From: Hyphomicrobiales bacterium
GTDB taxonomy: Bacteria > Pseudomonadota > Alphaproteobacteria > Rhizobiales > Rhizobiaceae
DNA: 64,000 nt
NCBI GenBank assembly: GCA_900466605.1
Contig: UBMU01000016.1
Location: 186,001-250,000, forward strand
Direction of reading: 5' to 3'
Part shown: positions 57,776 through 64,000 of the stretch, one piece after another
Numbering within the stretch: position 1 is the first letter of the stretch
Layout: each line of letters opens with the position of its first letter
Made by a program: the position numbers and the translations under genes
Notes under the pieces: model-generated
Databases searched by the model: none
What the model was told of the DNA's origin: nothing
What the model saw: only the letters and a program-made list of their open reading frames with translations

Positions 57776-58858
57776 ATGAATATTTTGCGTGGCCTAGCAC
57801 TTCTGCCGATGCTGCTCCTTGCGGCCGGAGAATGCCATGCCGCCGGTCTTATAATTGGTGTCGTAGCGCCACAGAATGGCAACCTCGCGCCAATCGGTGC
57901 GCAGATCATTGCCGGAGCCACCGCCGCGGTCCAGCGGGACGGTAACACGATCGTCACCGTTGGCGAGACCTGCGAGGAAAACAGTGGTGCGGCAATTGCC
58001 GACGCATTGATCAATGCCAAGGTCCAAGTCGTCGTAGGTTTTCTGTGCAGCGAGACACTCGAGGGCGCTTTGCCGAAGCTAAAGGATGCGAATATCCCGG
58101 CGATCACCGTCTCCGTGCGTTCACGCATCCTCATGGAAGACGCCCTGAAAGACGGCTGGCCGCTCTACCGGCTGGCGCCGGCCGACGGCGCCGAAGCGGA
58201 GAAGATCATCGAGGTGATCCTGCGCGAGTGGGCCGCCTCACCAATCGCCTTGATCGAGGACGGCACCATCCATGGTCGGGAACTCACTGAAGCGGTCCGT
58301 AACGCACTCGAGGAAAAGGGCCTGAAGCCTGTCTTTACAGATACATATCGGCCAGGACAGGAGCAACAGGTCGCGCTCGTGCGGCGGCTGAAGAAAGCCG
58401 GGGCAACAAAGGTATTTGTCGGTGGAGACCGCAGCGACGTTGCCGTCATTGCACGTGATGCTGCGGCGGAAAAGATTCACCTCGATATTCTCGGCGGCGA
58501 TGCCATGCGCGCTGCCGACCAGCCGCTCGGGCTCGCGGACGGCGTTCTCGCCGTTGTCCTGCCCGACTATGCCACCCGCCCGGAGGCTAAGCCGGTGGTC
58601 GACGCACTGCGCGCAGCTGGCGTCGAGCCTGAAGGGTACGTGTTGCCTGCCTATGCAGCGGTGGAAATCGCGACGAAGGCGGCTCAGGAGGCCGGTGCGG
58701 ACGACAGACCCATCGCGCAGCACATAGGCGGCACCTCCTTCGAGACGATAATCGGAAAAATTGCCTTCAACGCCGGCCACGAATTGGCTGATAACCCATA
58801 CCGCCTGCTGCAGTGGCATGCAGGTTCATTCGTACCGCCAAGCGCTCCGATCGAATAG
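57776..58858 (+). CDS. Periplasmic ABC-type substrate-binding protein (branched-chain amino-acid type)
   Basis: The 360-residue protein has a signal peptide (MNILRGLALLPMLLLAAGECHA, cleavage near AAG). LIIGVVAPQNGNLAPIGAQIIAGATAAV, QVVVGFLCSETLEGALPKLKDANIPAITVSVRS and the C-terminal PDYATRPEAKPVVDALRAAGVEPEGYVLPAYAAVEIA are typical of the LivK-like Peripla_BP family. No ABC permease or ATPase is adjacent, so it is an orphan binding protein or serves a transporter or sensor elsewhere. I chose the ATG at 57776 from the signal peptide; the longer frame upstream overlaps the flavin-reductase gene. The ribosome site is weak. Confidence 0.85.
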   Translation: MNILRGLALLPMLLLAAGECHAAGLIIGVVAPQNGNLAPIGAQIIAGATAAVQRDGNTIVTVGETCEENSGAAIADALINAKVQVVVGFLCSETLEGALPKLKDANIPAITVSVRSRILMEDALKDGWPLYRLAPADGAEAEKIIEVILREWAASPIALIEDGTIHGRELTEAVRNALEEKGLKPVFTDTYRPGQEQQVALVRRLKKAGATKVFVGGDRSDVAVIARDAAAEKIHLDILGGDAMRAADQPLGLADGVLAVVLPDYATRPEAKPVVDALRAAGVEPEGYVLPAYAAVEIATKAAQEAGADDRPIAQHIGGTSFETIIGKIAFNAGHELADNPYRLLQWHAGSFVPPSAPIE

Positions 58859-58897
58859 GATCTGTCGCCGCGGCACGAGTTTTACGGAGAGACTTCA

Positions 58898-59578
58898 ATG
58901 ACTATGCCCATTCGCATCGCGCCATCGGTCCTGGCTGCCGATTTCGCCAAACTCGGGCAGGAAGTGCGCGACGTTACGGCGGCCGGGGCTGATTGGATCC
59001 ACCTCGACGTCATGGACGGTCACTTCGTGCCCAACATTTCCTTCGGCCCTGATGTGATCAAGTCGCTGCGCTCCTATACGGATGCGGTTTTCGACTGCCA
59101 TCTCATGATTGCTCCGGCCGACCCATACCTTGAGGCCTTCGCCAAGGCGGGCTGCGATCGCATTACCGTCCATGCCGAAGCCGGACCGCATCTCCATCGC
59201 TCGCTTCAGACTGTGCGCAGCCTCGGCAAGAAGGTCGGCGTCACCATCAATCCCGCCACGCCGCTTTCGGCGATCGAGAACGTGCTCGACGACGTCGACC
59301 TCATCCTTATCATGTCGGTGAACCCAGGATTTGGCGGACAGAAATTCATTCCCGCAATGGCAGACAAGATTGCAGCCGCACGGTCACTCATTGGTGACAG
59401 GCCGATCGACCTTGAAGTCGATGGTGGAGTTACGGTGGAGACCGCGCCGATCATCGGCAAGGCTGGAGGTAACGTTCTCGTTGCCGGTTCTGCGATTTTC
59501 AAGGGTGGTTCGGTCGAGGCCTACAAGACGGCGATCAGCGCACTGCGCAGTGCGGCGGAAGGCAAATCGAAGTCGTGA
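58898..59578 (+). CDS. rpe: Ribulose-phosphate 3-epimerase
   Basis: This 226-residue TIM-barrel metalloenzyme interconverts ribulose 5-phosphate and xylulose 5-phosphate. [17 protein letters not shown] (N-terminal strand), [45 protein letters not shown] and VAGSAIFKG are the standard motifs. It serves the pentose phosphate and Calvin-type pathways. GGAGAG precedes the ATG. Confidence 0.96.
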   Translation: MTMPIRIAPSVLAADFAKLGQEVRDVTAAGADWIHLDVMDGHFVPNISFGPDVIKSLRSYTDAVFDCHLMIAPADPYLEAFAKAGCDRITVHAEAGPHLHRSLQTVRSLGKKVGVTINPATPLSAIENVLDDVDLILIMSVNPGFGGQKFIPAMADKIAAARSLIGDRPIDLEVDGGVTVETAPIIGKAGGNVLVAGSAIFKGGSVEAYKTAISALRSAAEGKSKS

Positions 59579-59594
59579 CGAAAGCAGACCGACC

Positions 59595-60086
59595 TTGATC
59601 TCGGAGCGGCTCAAGGCGGCTCGCCCATCCCTTTCCGATCTTCTCGTCGGCGCCATCCTGTGGGGCATACAGATGCTGGCGTCCGCAATGGTCGCGCTCT
59701 ACCTCAGGAACGGGATGGAGACGGCACATGTCCGCGAGCTCGCGATGCTCTATTTTGCAGGCGGCGTGCTTGCGTGGCCGTTCATGTTGCCCTTGGCTCG
59801 TTTCCTTGCACATCGACGATCCCTTGAGACGCGCTTTGCCGCATTCTTCGTGGTGCTTGCCGTAGGCACCATCCTGATGACGGCGTTTCTGTTCGCCATG
59901 GACTACCGGATCTTCTATTCCGCTTGGCACGCGTCCTTTGGATCCCTGACATGGGTGTTTCAGTTCGTCTTCACCGGAGCCAGCGCAGTATATCAGTTCG
60001 CCGTGTTGGGAATCCGGCTGTTTCTTCCTCTCGGCCTTCTCTGTCTTTTCGGCACCAGTATTGCGCTTGCCAAACGCATGCGTTGA
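59595..60086 (+). CDS. Hypothetical membrane protein
   Basis: The 163-residue protein has about four hydrophobic helices: LVGAILWGIQMLASAMVALYL, MLYFAGGVLAWPFMLPLARFL, FAAFFVVLAVGTILMTAFLFAM, and a long C-terminal pair VFQFVFTGASAVYQFAVLGIRLFLPLGLLCLFG. It ends in AKRMR. I do not recognise a family. Start TTG 59595 gives MISERLKAARPSL, but there is no strong site and other starts are possible; the open frame extends upstream through rpe. It lies between rpe and purB. Confidence 0.65.
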   Translation: MISERLKAARPSLSDLLVGAILWGIQMLASAMVALYLRNGMETAHVRELAMLYFAGGVLAWPFMLPLARFLAHRRSLETRFAAFFVVLAVGTILMTAFLFAMDYRIFYSAWHASFGSLTWVFQFVFTGASAVYQFAVLGIRLFLPLGLLCLFGTSIALAKRMR

Positions 60087-60148
60087 GATTGCCGGCTGTC
60101 TTTGCTACAGGGGCGCCAGCATTTCCTTATGAACGAAAGCAGGAAGCC

Positions 60149-61456
60149 ATGATCCCGCGCTACTCCCGGCCAGAGATGGTCGCCATCTGGTCGCCCGAAA
60201 CCAAATTCCGCATCTGGTTCGAGATCGAGGCCTACGCCTGCGATGCGCTCGCCGAACTGGGTGTCATTCCGAAATCCGCTGCAAAGACAATCTGGGAACG
60301 CGGTGGCGCTGCCACGTTCGATGTTGCGCGGATCGATGAAATCGAAGCTGTCACCAAGCACGATGTCATCGCCTTCCTGACACACCTTTCGGAAATCGTC
60401 GGACCGGACGCCCGTTTCGTCCACCAGGGCATGACCTCCTCGGACGTCCTCGACACCACGCTCAACATCCAGCTCGTTCGTGCAGCCGACATTCTGCTCG
60501 CCGACATGGATCGCTTGCTTGCGGCACTCAAGGCACGCGCCTTCGAGCACAAGGACACCGTCCGCATCGGTCGCAGCCACGGCATTCATGCCGAGCCGAC
60601 AACGATGGGACTGACGCTGGCGCGCTTTTATGCGGAAATGAGCCGCAACCGTGCGCGCCTCGTGGCTGCGCGTGCCGAGATCGCCACCGGCGCGGTCTCA
60701 GGCGCCGTCGGAACCTTTGCCAATATCGACCCGCGCGTCGAGGAACATGTCTGCGCCAAGCTTGGCCTGGTGCCCGAGCCGGTCTCGACGCAGGTCATTC
60801 CGCGCGACCGCCATGCGATGTTCTTCGCCGTCCTCGGCGTCATCGGCTCCTCCATTGAAAATGTCGCGATCGAGATCCGCCACATGCAGCGTACGGAAGT
60901 GCTGGAAGCCGAGGAATACTTCTCGCCTGGCCAGAAGGGTTCTTCTGCGATGCCGCACAAGCGCAACCCGGTTCTGACCGAGAACCTGACGGGCCTGGCG
61001 CGCCTGGTGCGGATGTCGGTCGTTCCCGCCATGGAGAACGTCGCCCTGTGGCACGAGCGCGACATCAGCCACTCGAGCGTCGAGCGCGCCATCGGACCAG
61101 ACACAACAATCACGCTCGACTTCGCCCTCAACCGCTTGGCCGGCGTCATCGAGAAGCTCGTTATCTATCCCGACAACATGGTGAAGAACCTCGACAAGTT
61201 CCGTGGCCTCGTGCATTCGCAGCGCGTGCTTCTGGCGTTGACGCAGGCTGGCGTTTCCCGCGAGGATGCCTACCGCCTCGTCCAGCGCAACGCGATGAAG
61301 GTGTGGGAGCAAGGCAAGGACTTCTTGGAAGAACTGCTTGCCGACGCAGAAGTTCGCGCGGCGTTGTCCGAAGAGGAAATCCGCGAGAAATTCGACCTCG
61401 GCTACCACACCAAACACGTCGACACGATCTTCCGGCGGGTCTTCGGCGCGGCCTGA
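60149..61456 (+). CDS. purB: Adenylosuccinate lyase
   Basis: The 435-residue fumarase-superfamily enzyme acts twice in purine synthesis: on SAICAR and on adenylosuccinate. MIPRYSRPEMVAIWSPETKF is the N-terminus, VHQGMTSSDVLDTTL the first conserved region, and GSSAMPHKRNPV (about 264-275) the signature loop containing the catalytic Ser. IRHMQRTEV and HERDISHSSVERAIGPD also fit. AGGAAG lies just before the ATG at 60149; an upstream frame would overlap the membrane protein. A terminator follows. Confidence 0.96.
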   Translation: MIPRYSRPEMVAIWSPETKFRIWFEIEAYACDALAELGVIPKSAAKTIWERGGAATFDVARIDEIEAVTKHDVIAFLTHLSEIVGPDARFVHQGMTSSDVLDTTLNIQLVRAADILLADMDRLLAALKARAFEHKDTVRIGRSHGIHAEPTTMGLTLARFYAEMSRNRARLVAARAEIATGAVSGAVGTFANIDPRVEEHVCAKLGLVPEPVSTQVIPRDRHAMFFAVLGVIGSSIENVAIEIRHMQRTEVLEAEEYFSPGQKGSSAMPHKRNPVLTENLTGLARLVRMSVVPAMENVALWHERDISHSSVERAIGPDTTITLDFALNRLAGVIEKLVIYPDNMVKNLDKFRGLVHSQRVLLALTQAGVSREDAYRLVQRNAMKVWEQGKDFLEELLADAEVRAALSEEEIREKFDLGYHTKHVDTIFRRVFGAA

Positions 61457-61462
61457 ATTTGG

Positions 61463-61966
61463 TCACCGAGACGGCGCCTTCACGGGCGCCGTTTTCCGTT
61501 TCGGCTTCCGAGACTTTGTCGCGACGCCTCCGGGATTGTGTTCCAAGGTCGTGGCTTTCTCTGATGCCTTCGCCGCAGGGGCCTCGCGGTTCGCCCGCGT
61601 CTTGCGCATGCCCTTCGCGGCCTTTGCGACAAGACGGTCCAGGTGCTTCAAGTCTTCTTCATCGAGATGTTCGATGCCGATGAAACGGTTTTCGGCATGG
61701 CTGGTCAGTATGATCTCATCGAGCTTGGCCTGAACGGCTTGAGCATCTCTCGTCTGGGCGTTCTGCAGCACGAATACCATCAGGAACGTGATAATCGTCG
61801 TTCCGGTGTTGATGACCAGCTGCCAAGTTTCCGAGAAATCGAAAAGCGGGCCTGTCGCTGCCCATATGGCAACGAGCACCACAGCAAACACGAACGTTGC
61901 CGGTTTCCCGGCCCATTCTGACGTCTTGCCGGCAAACCGGGTGAACAGATGCTGCGGCCTGGCCAT
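61463..61966 (-). CDS. Low-affinity iron permease-family (Fet4-like) membrane protein
   Basis: The 167-residue protein has two transmembrane helices (about 22-40 and 50-70), with WAGKPATFVFAVVLVAIWAATGPLFDFSETWQLVINTGTTIITFLMVFVLQNAQTRDAQAVQAKLDEII, the core of the low-affinity iron permease domain. The following HAENRFIGIEHLDEEDL segment is conserved, and a basic C-terminal tail rich in Lys/Ala (about 120-167) is unusual and variable. Iron transport is not proven for bacterial members. It converges with purB. Confidence 0.85.
   Translation of the reverse strand: MARPQHLFTRFAGKTSEWAGKPATFVFAVVLVAIWAATGPLFDFSETWQLVINTGTTIITFLMVFVLQNAQTRDAQAVQAKLDEIILTSHAENRFIGIEHLDEEDLKHLDRLVAKAAKGMRKTRANREAPAAKASEKATTLEHNPGGVATKSRKPKRKTAPVKAPSR
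61471..61496 (+). terminator. Terminator of purB
   Basis: ACGGCGCC-TTCACG-GGCGCCGT (8-bp stem, 6-nt loop) is followed by TTTCC. It overlaps the 3' end of the convergent low-affinity iron-permease-like gene. Confidence 0.75.
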
Positions 61967-62037
61967 GTGTCACCTCCCTCGGACATTCGCCTCAACGAAA
62001 CTCCAAGGGAGGCGCAGCAGTTCCAGTCATGTTGCCG

Positions 62038-62841
62038 TCAGACGACAGGTGGCGCCACGAGCTTCCGATAAAGGTGCCAACTGGCATGGCCGAGTACCGG
62101 CATGACCAGTGCAAGGCCGACGAACAGCGGAATGGTACCGACAATCAGGCTAACGGCAATGATGAGCCCCCAGCAGAAGACAGGGATCGGGTTGGCAACG
62201 GTCGCCCTGACCGATGTCTCCATCGCGCAGACGAGACCGACATCCCGATCGAGCAGCAGGGGGAAAGTCACAACGGTCGTGGCCAGAACGATTGCTGCAA
62301 AGCCGAGACCAAGCACATGCCCCCATATGATCAGCTGCATCCCCTCGGGCGTACCGAAGATCTCCGAGAGAAACAGGGATATCGAGCGCGGGAAAACGTC
62401 GCCGAAGACATTGGAATAAAGCGTCTGCGCGGCGACGAGCCACACGACGAAGAAGCCGAACAGAAGCAATCCGCCGGCAATGATCGATGGGAACGCTGGC
62501 GATCGCGTGACCTCAAGCGCATGCGTCCACGACGTATCCATGCCGGCCTCGCGCCTCCGGCTGATCTCGTAAAGGCCGATAGCGGCAATTGGTCCGATTA
62601 GCGCGAAACCCGATATCAGCGGGAAAATCATCGGCAGGAGGTTGGCACTTGATGTTGCGAGCGCAAGAAAAATACCGGCAATCGGATACATCAGGCACAA
62701 AAATACATAATGGGATGGTTTCTCTCGAAAATCGTCGAGCCCGCGCCGTAGCGCATCGAAGACATCCGCAACGCTGATCTTGTTGACGACCGGGCGTGTG
62801 TAGACATCGCCTGCACCCGACATGACATGGAATGCCGTCAT
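62038..62841 (-). CDS. DUF2189 family membrane protein
   Basis: The 267-residue polytopic protein has about six hydrophobic helices: HYVFLCLMYPIAGIFLALAT, LLPMIFPLISGFALIGPIAAIGLY, FPSIIAGGLLLFGFFVVWLV, LIIWGHVLGLGFAAIVLATTVVTFPLLLD and VFCWGLIIAVSLIVGTIPLFVGLALVMPVLGHASWHLYRKLV. FALIGPIAAIGLYEISRRREAG and PVLGHASWHLYRKLV are hallmarks of DUF2189. The function is unknown. I chose the ATG at 62841 because GAGGAGGAG precedes it; the longer frame to 62988 lacks such a site. Confidence 0.88.
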   Translation of the reverse strand: MTAFHVMSGAGDVYTRPVVNKISVADVFDALRRGLDDFREKPSHYVFLCLMYPIAGIFLALATSSANLLPMIFPLISGFALIGPIAAIGLYEISRRREAGMDTSWTHALEVTRSPAFPSIIAGGLLLFGFFVVWLVAAQTLYSNVFGDVFPRSISLFLSEIFGTPEGMQLIIWGHVLGLGFAAIVLATTVVTFPLLLDRDVGLVCAMETSVRATVANPIPVFCWGLIIAVSLIVGTIPLFVGLALVMPVLGHASWHLYRKLVAPPVV

Positions 62842-62999
62842 GGCTTTCTCCTCCTCAGCCAAGATAGCCGGCAGCGAAAGGATCGGCGATAACGCCGATA
62901 CGAGACGCAACCGGCACTGCCAAAAAACATAACAAATTTCGGCGGCCTTGTCCCACCCTCCCTTGACATCGTCGCCAAGCTTTCTCAAATCCGCCCATC

Positions 63000-63554
63000 A
63001 TGAAAGCTTCAGACGCCGAAATCCTGATCATTCCCGGTTATACGAACTCCGGTCCCGACCACTGGCAAAGCCGCTGGGAGGCTAAACTTAGCACCGCCCG
63101 TCGTGTCGAGCAGGCCGAATGGTCGAAGCCTGTGCGCGACGACTGGGTGAAGCGCATCGCCGAAGAGGTGAACGCATCGACCCGACCAGTGGTGCTGGTC
63201 GCGCATTCCCTTGGCATTCCGTCGGCCATCCACGCAATTCCGCATTTTCGCAACAAGGTTGCAGGGGCATTTTTCGTCGCACCGCCCGATGTTGCCAATC
63301 CGGCAATCCGTCCCAAGCATCTTATGACGTTCGGCCCTTACCCACGCGATCCGTTGCCGTTCCCGGCCGTTACGATCGCCAGCCGCAACGACCCTTTTGG
63401 CAGCTACGAGCATGCCGACGACATCGCTGCAAGCTGGGGATCGCTCCTTATAGATGCGGGGGAAGCAGGCCACATCAACAGCGAATCTGGTCACGGCCCC
63501 TGGCCGGAAGGGACCATGGTGTTTGCACAGTTTTTGAGCCGCCTGAAGCCCTGA
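63000..63554 (+). CDS. RBBP9/YdeN-type alpha/beta hydrolase
   Basis: The 184-residue protein starts MKASDAEILIIPGYTNSGPDHWQSRWEAKL (RBBP9 family N-terminus). The nucleophile elbow is VLVAHSLGIPSA (Ser), the acid lies in SRNDPFGSYEHA, and the catalytic His in GEAGHINSESG. These are small serine hydrolases of unknown substrate. It diverges from the DUF2189 gene; 62842-62999 should hold both promoters. Confidence 0.92.
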   Translation: MKASDAEILIIPGYTNSGPDHWQSRWEAKLSTARRVEQAEWSKPVRDDWVKRIAEEVNASTRPVVLVAHSLGIPSAIHAIPHFRNKVAGAFFVAPPDVANPAIRPKHLMTFGPYPRDPLPFPAVTIASRNDPFGSYEHADDIAASWGSLLIDAGEAGHINSESGHGPWPEGTMVFAQFLSRLKP

Positions 63555-63637
63555 CCATCGTGTTGGTGCCCGATCAGACCAACGCAAGCCCGCCGTCGCT
63601 CTGCAGCCACGCGCATTGTGTCAGGCAAGCCGACGCA

Positions 63638-63670
63638 GCGTTTGACGACGCGTTCACCTTCGTCAAACGC
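63638..63670. terminator. Possible terminator hairpin between convergent genes
   Basis: GCGTTTGACGA and TCGTCAAACGC form an 11-bp perfect stem with an 11-nt loop, 84 nt after the hydrolase gene and just before the end of the small membrane protein gene. No T-tract follows on either strand. Confidence 0.5.
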
Positions 63671-63677
63671 TAGTTGG

Positions 63678-63767
63678 CTAATCGCCCTCGCCGCGGATGA
63701 AGAGCACGCCCGCCAGTCCTGCGAGCACGATGCATTGCAGTATGAACATTGGCCATTCTGGAGACAT
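63678..63767 (-). CDS. Very small single-helix membrane protein
   Basis: The 29-residue product, MSPEWPMFILQCIVLAGLAG followed by VLFIRGEGD, is one hydrophobic helix with a charged end (RGEGD). A strong GGGAGGG ribosome site lies just before the ATG at 63767, which is good evidence for translation despite the size. An in-frame start at 63860 would give 60 residues but has no such site. The role is unknown. It is convergent with the hydrolase gene across the hairpin. Confidence 0.6.
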   Translation of the reverse strand: MSPEWPMFILQCIVLAGLAGVLFIRGEGD

Positions 63768-63819
63768 ATTGGTCCCTCCCCAATCAGTCCGATATAGGGT
63801 GCATCCGGGCAAGTGCATG

Positions 63820-63965
63820 CAAGTTACATAAAAATTGCTGCAAGCAACGGGTGCCTGCAATACGTTGGGCGCTACATATTTGTTTTTATTATATTATTAT
63901 TTTTGCGACATTAAGGGCTGTTTAATTCAATGAATGCAAAATATATACACGCTAGAAGAGCGAGT
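63820..63965. promoter_or_regulatory. AT-rich promoter-like region
   Basis: In a GC-rich window this stretch is strikingly AT-rich (TTTTTATTATATTATTATTTTTG near 63885-63905, then AAAATATATACAC). It lies upstream of the small membrane gene on the minus strand and upstream of a possible plus-strand gene. UP-element-like and TATA-like words are dense. No specific operator is recognised. Confidence 0.45.
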
Positions 63966-64000
63966 ATGCAGATTGACGCAAGCGACTCCCGAAAAACGGG
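63930..64000 (+). CDS. Possible 5' end of a gene running out of the window
   Basis: From the ATG at 63930 the frame stays open to the window end, reading MNAKYIHARRASMQIDASDS and onwards; a second in-frame ATG is at 63966. There is no strong ribosome site, so the start is uncertain. The AT-rich region before it would suit as its promoter. Too little sequence is present to name the product. Confidence 0.3.
   Translation, partial: MNAKYIHARRASMQIDASDSRKT

Noticed and set aside
59331..59594. Upstream part of the frame of the membrane protein before purB
   Set aside because: It lies within rpe in another reading frame; the hydrophobic protein begins near 59595.

Overview
The window is ordinary chromosomal DNA of a GC-rich alphaproteobacterium, most likely Rhizobiaceae (Sinorhizobium/Ensifer or Rhizobium). 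The assignment rests on protein character and gene order: a complete rhizobial-type suf cluster, glycine cleavage genes behind a tandem glycine riboswitch, a formaldehyde-detoxification set, ATP12, DUF1489, DUF982 and DUF2189 proteins, and a LiuR-like MerR regulator. I see no insertion sequence, prophage, CRISPR array or plasmid replication function. One tRNA (Leu, anticodon GAG) is present.

Layout. 1-8.5 kb: end of a SPOR-domain protein, L-serine dehydratase, membrane proteins, a MerR regulator with a likely operator, MgtE, a peptide-deformylase homologue that has lost its metal ligands, a small secreted repeat protein and LipB. 8.6-14.6 kb: tRNA-Leu, acetyltransferase, EamA exporter, propionyl-CoA carboxylase alpha subunit and an unusual SRPBCC-like/M50 protease fusion. 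14.7-18 kb: formaldehyde oxidation (FrmA, Gfa, FghA) with a YaiI protein. 18-23.6 kb (minus strand): DoxX, PccB, a lipoprotein, ATP12, HAD phosphatase, RluA-type synthase and CrcB. 24-28.7 kb: glycine riboswitch and gcvTHP. 28.8-32.5 kb: accessory-looking stretch with a GT90 glycosyltransferase, a UDP-xylose-synthase-like gene with a 3' frameshift, an orphan flagellar-rod-like protein and a LysE exporter. 32.6-39.7 kb (minus): IscS-like desulfurase, sufBCDS, sufT and sufA. 39.9-49.8 kb: hydrolase, acetyltransferase, AnmK, TyrS, a giant AsmA-like protein, Bcp, a DUF455 protein and an M23 peptidase. 50-57.6 kb: DEAD-box helicase, Nudix, then a minus-strand CoxD/CoxE/XdhC/MobA-type molybdenum-hydroxylase maturation operon without its target enzyme. 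57.7-64 kb: periplasmic binding protein, Rpe, PurB, membrane proteins, a hydrolase, a 29-residue membrane protein and an AT-rich promoter-like region.

Functional links. FrmA/Gfa/FghA form a glutathione-dependent formaldehyde route to formate. GcvTHP also feeds one-carbon metabolism, and SdaA consumes serine. Both propionyl-CoA carboxylase subunits are encoded within 9 kb but on opposite strands. The suf genes build Fe-S clusters needed by enzymes such as SdaA. GT90 beside a UXS-type gene suggests xylose addition to a surface glycan. I found no clear candidate for a wholly new defence or mobile system. The most unusual items are the degenerate deformylase, the M50 fusion, the GT90/UXS pair with its frameshift, the orphan rod-like protein, the repeat protein and the cox-type maturation operon.
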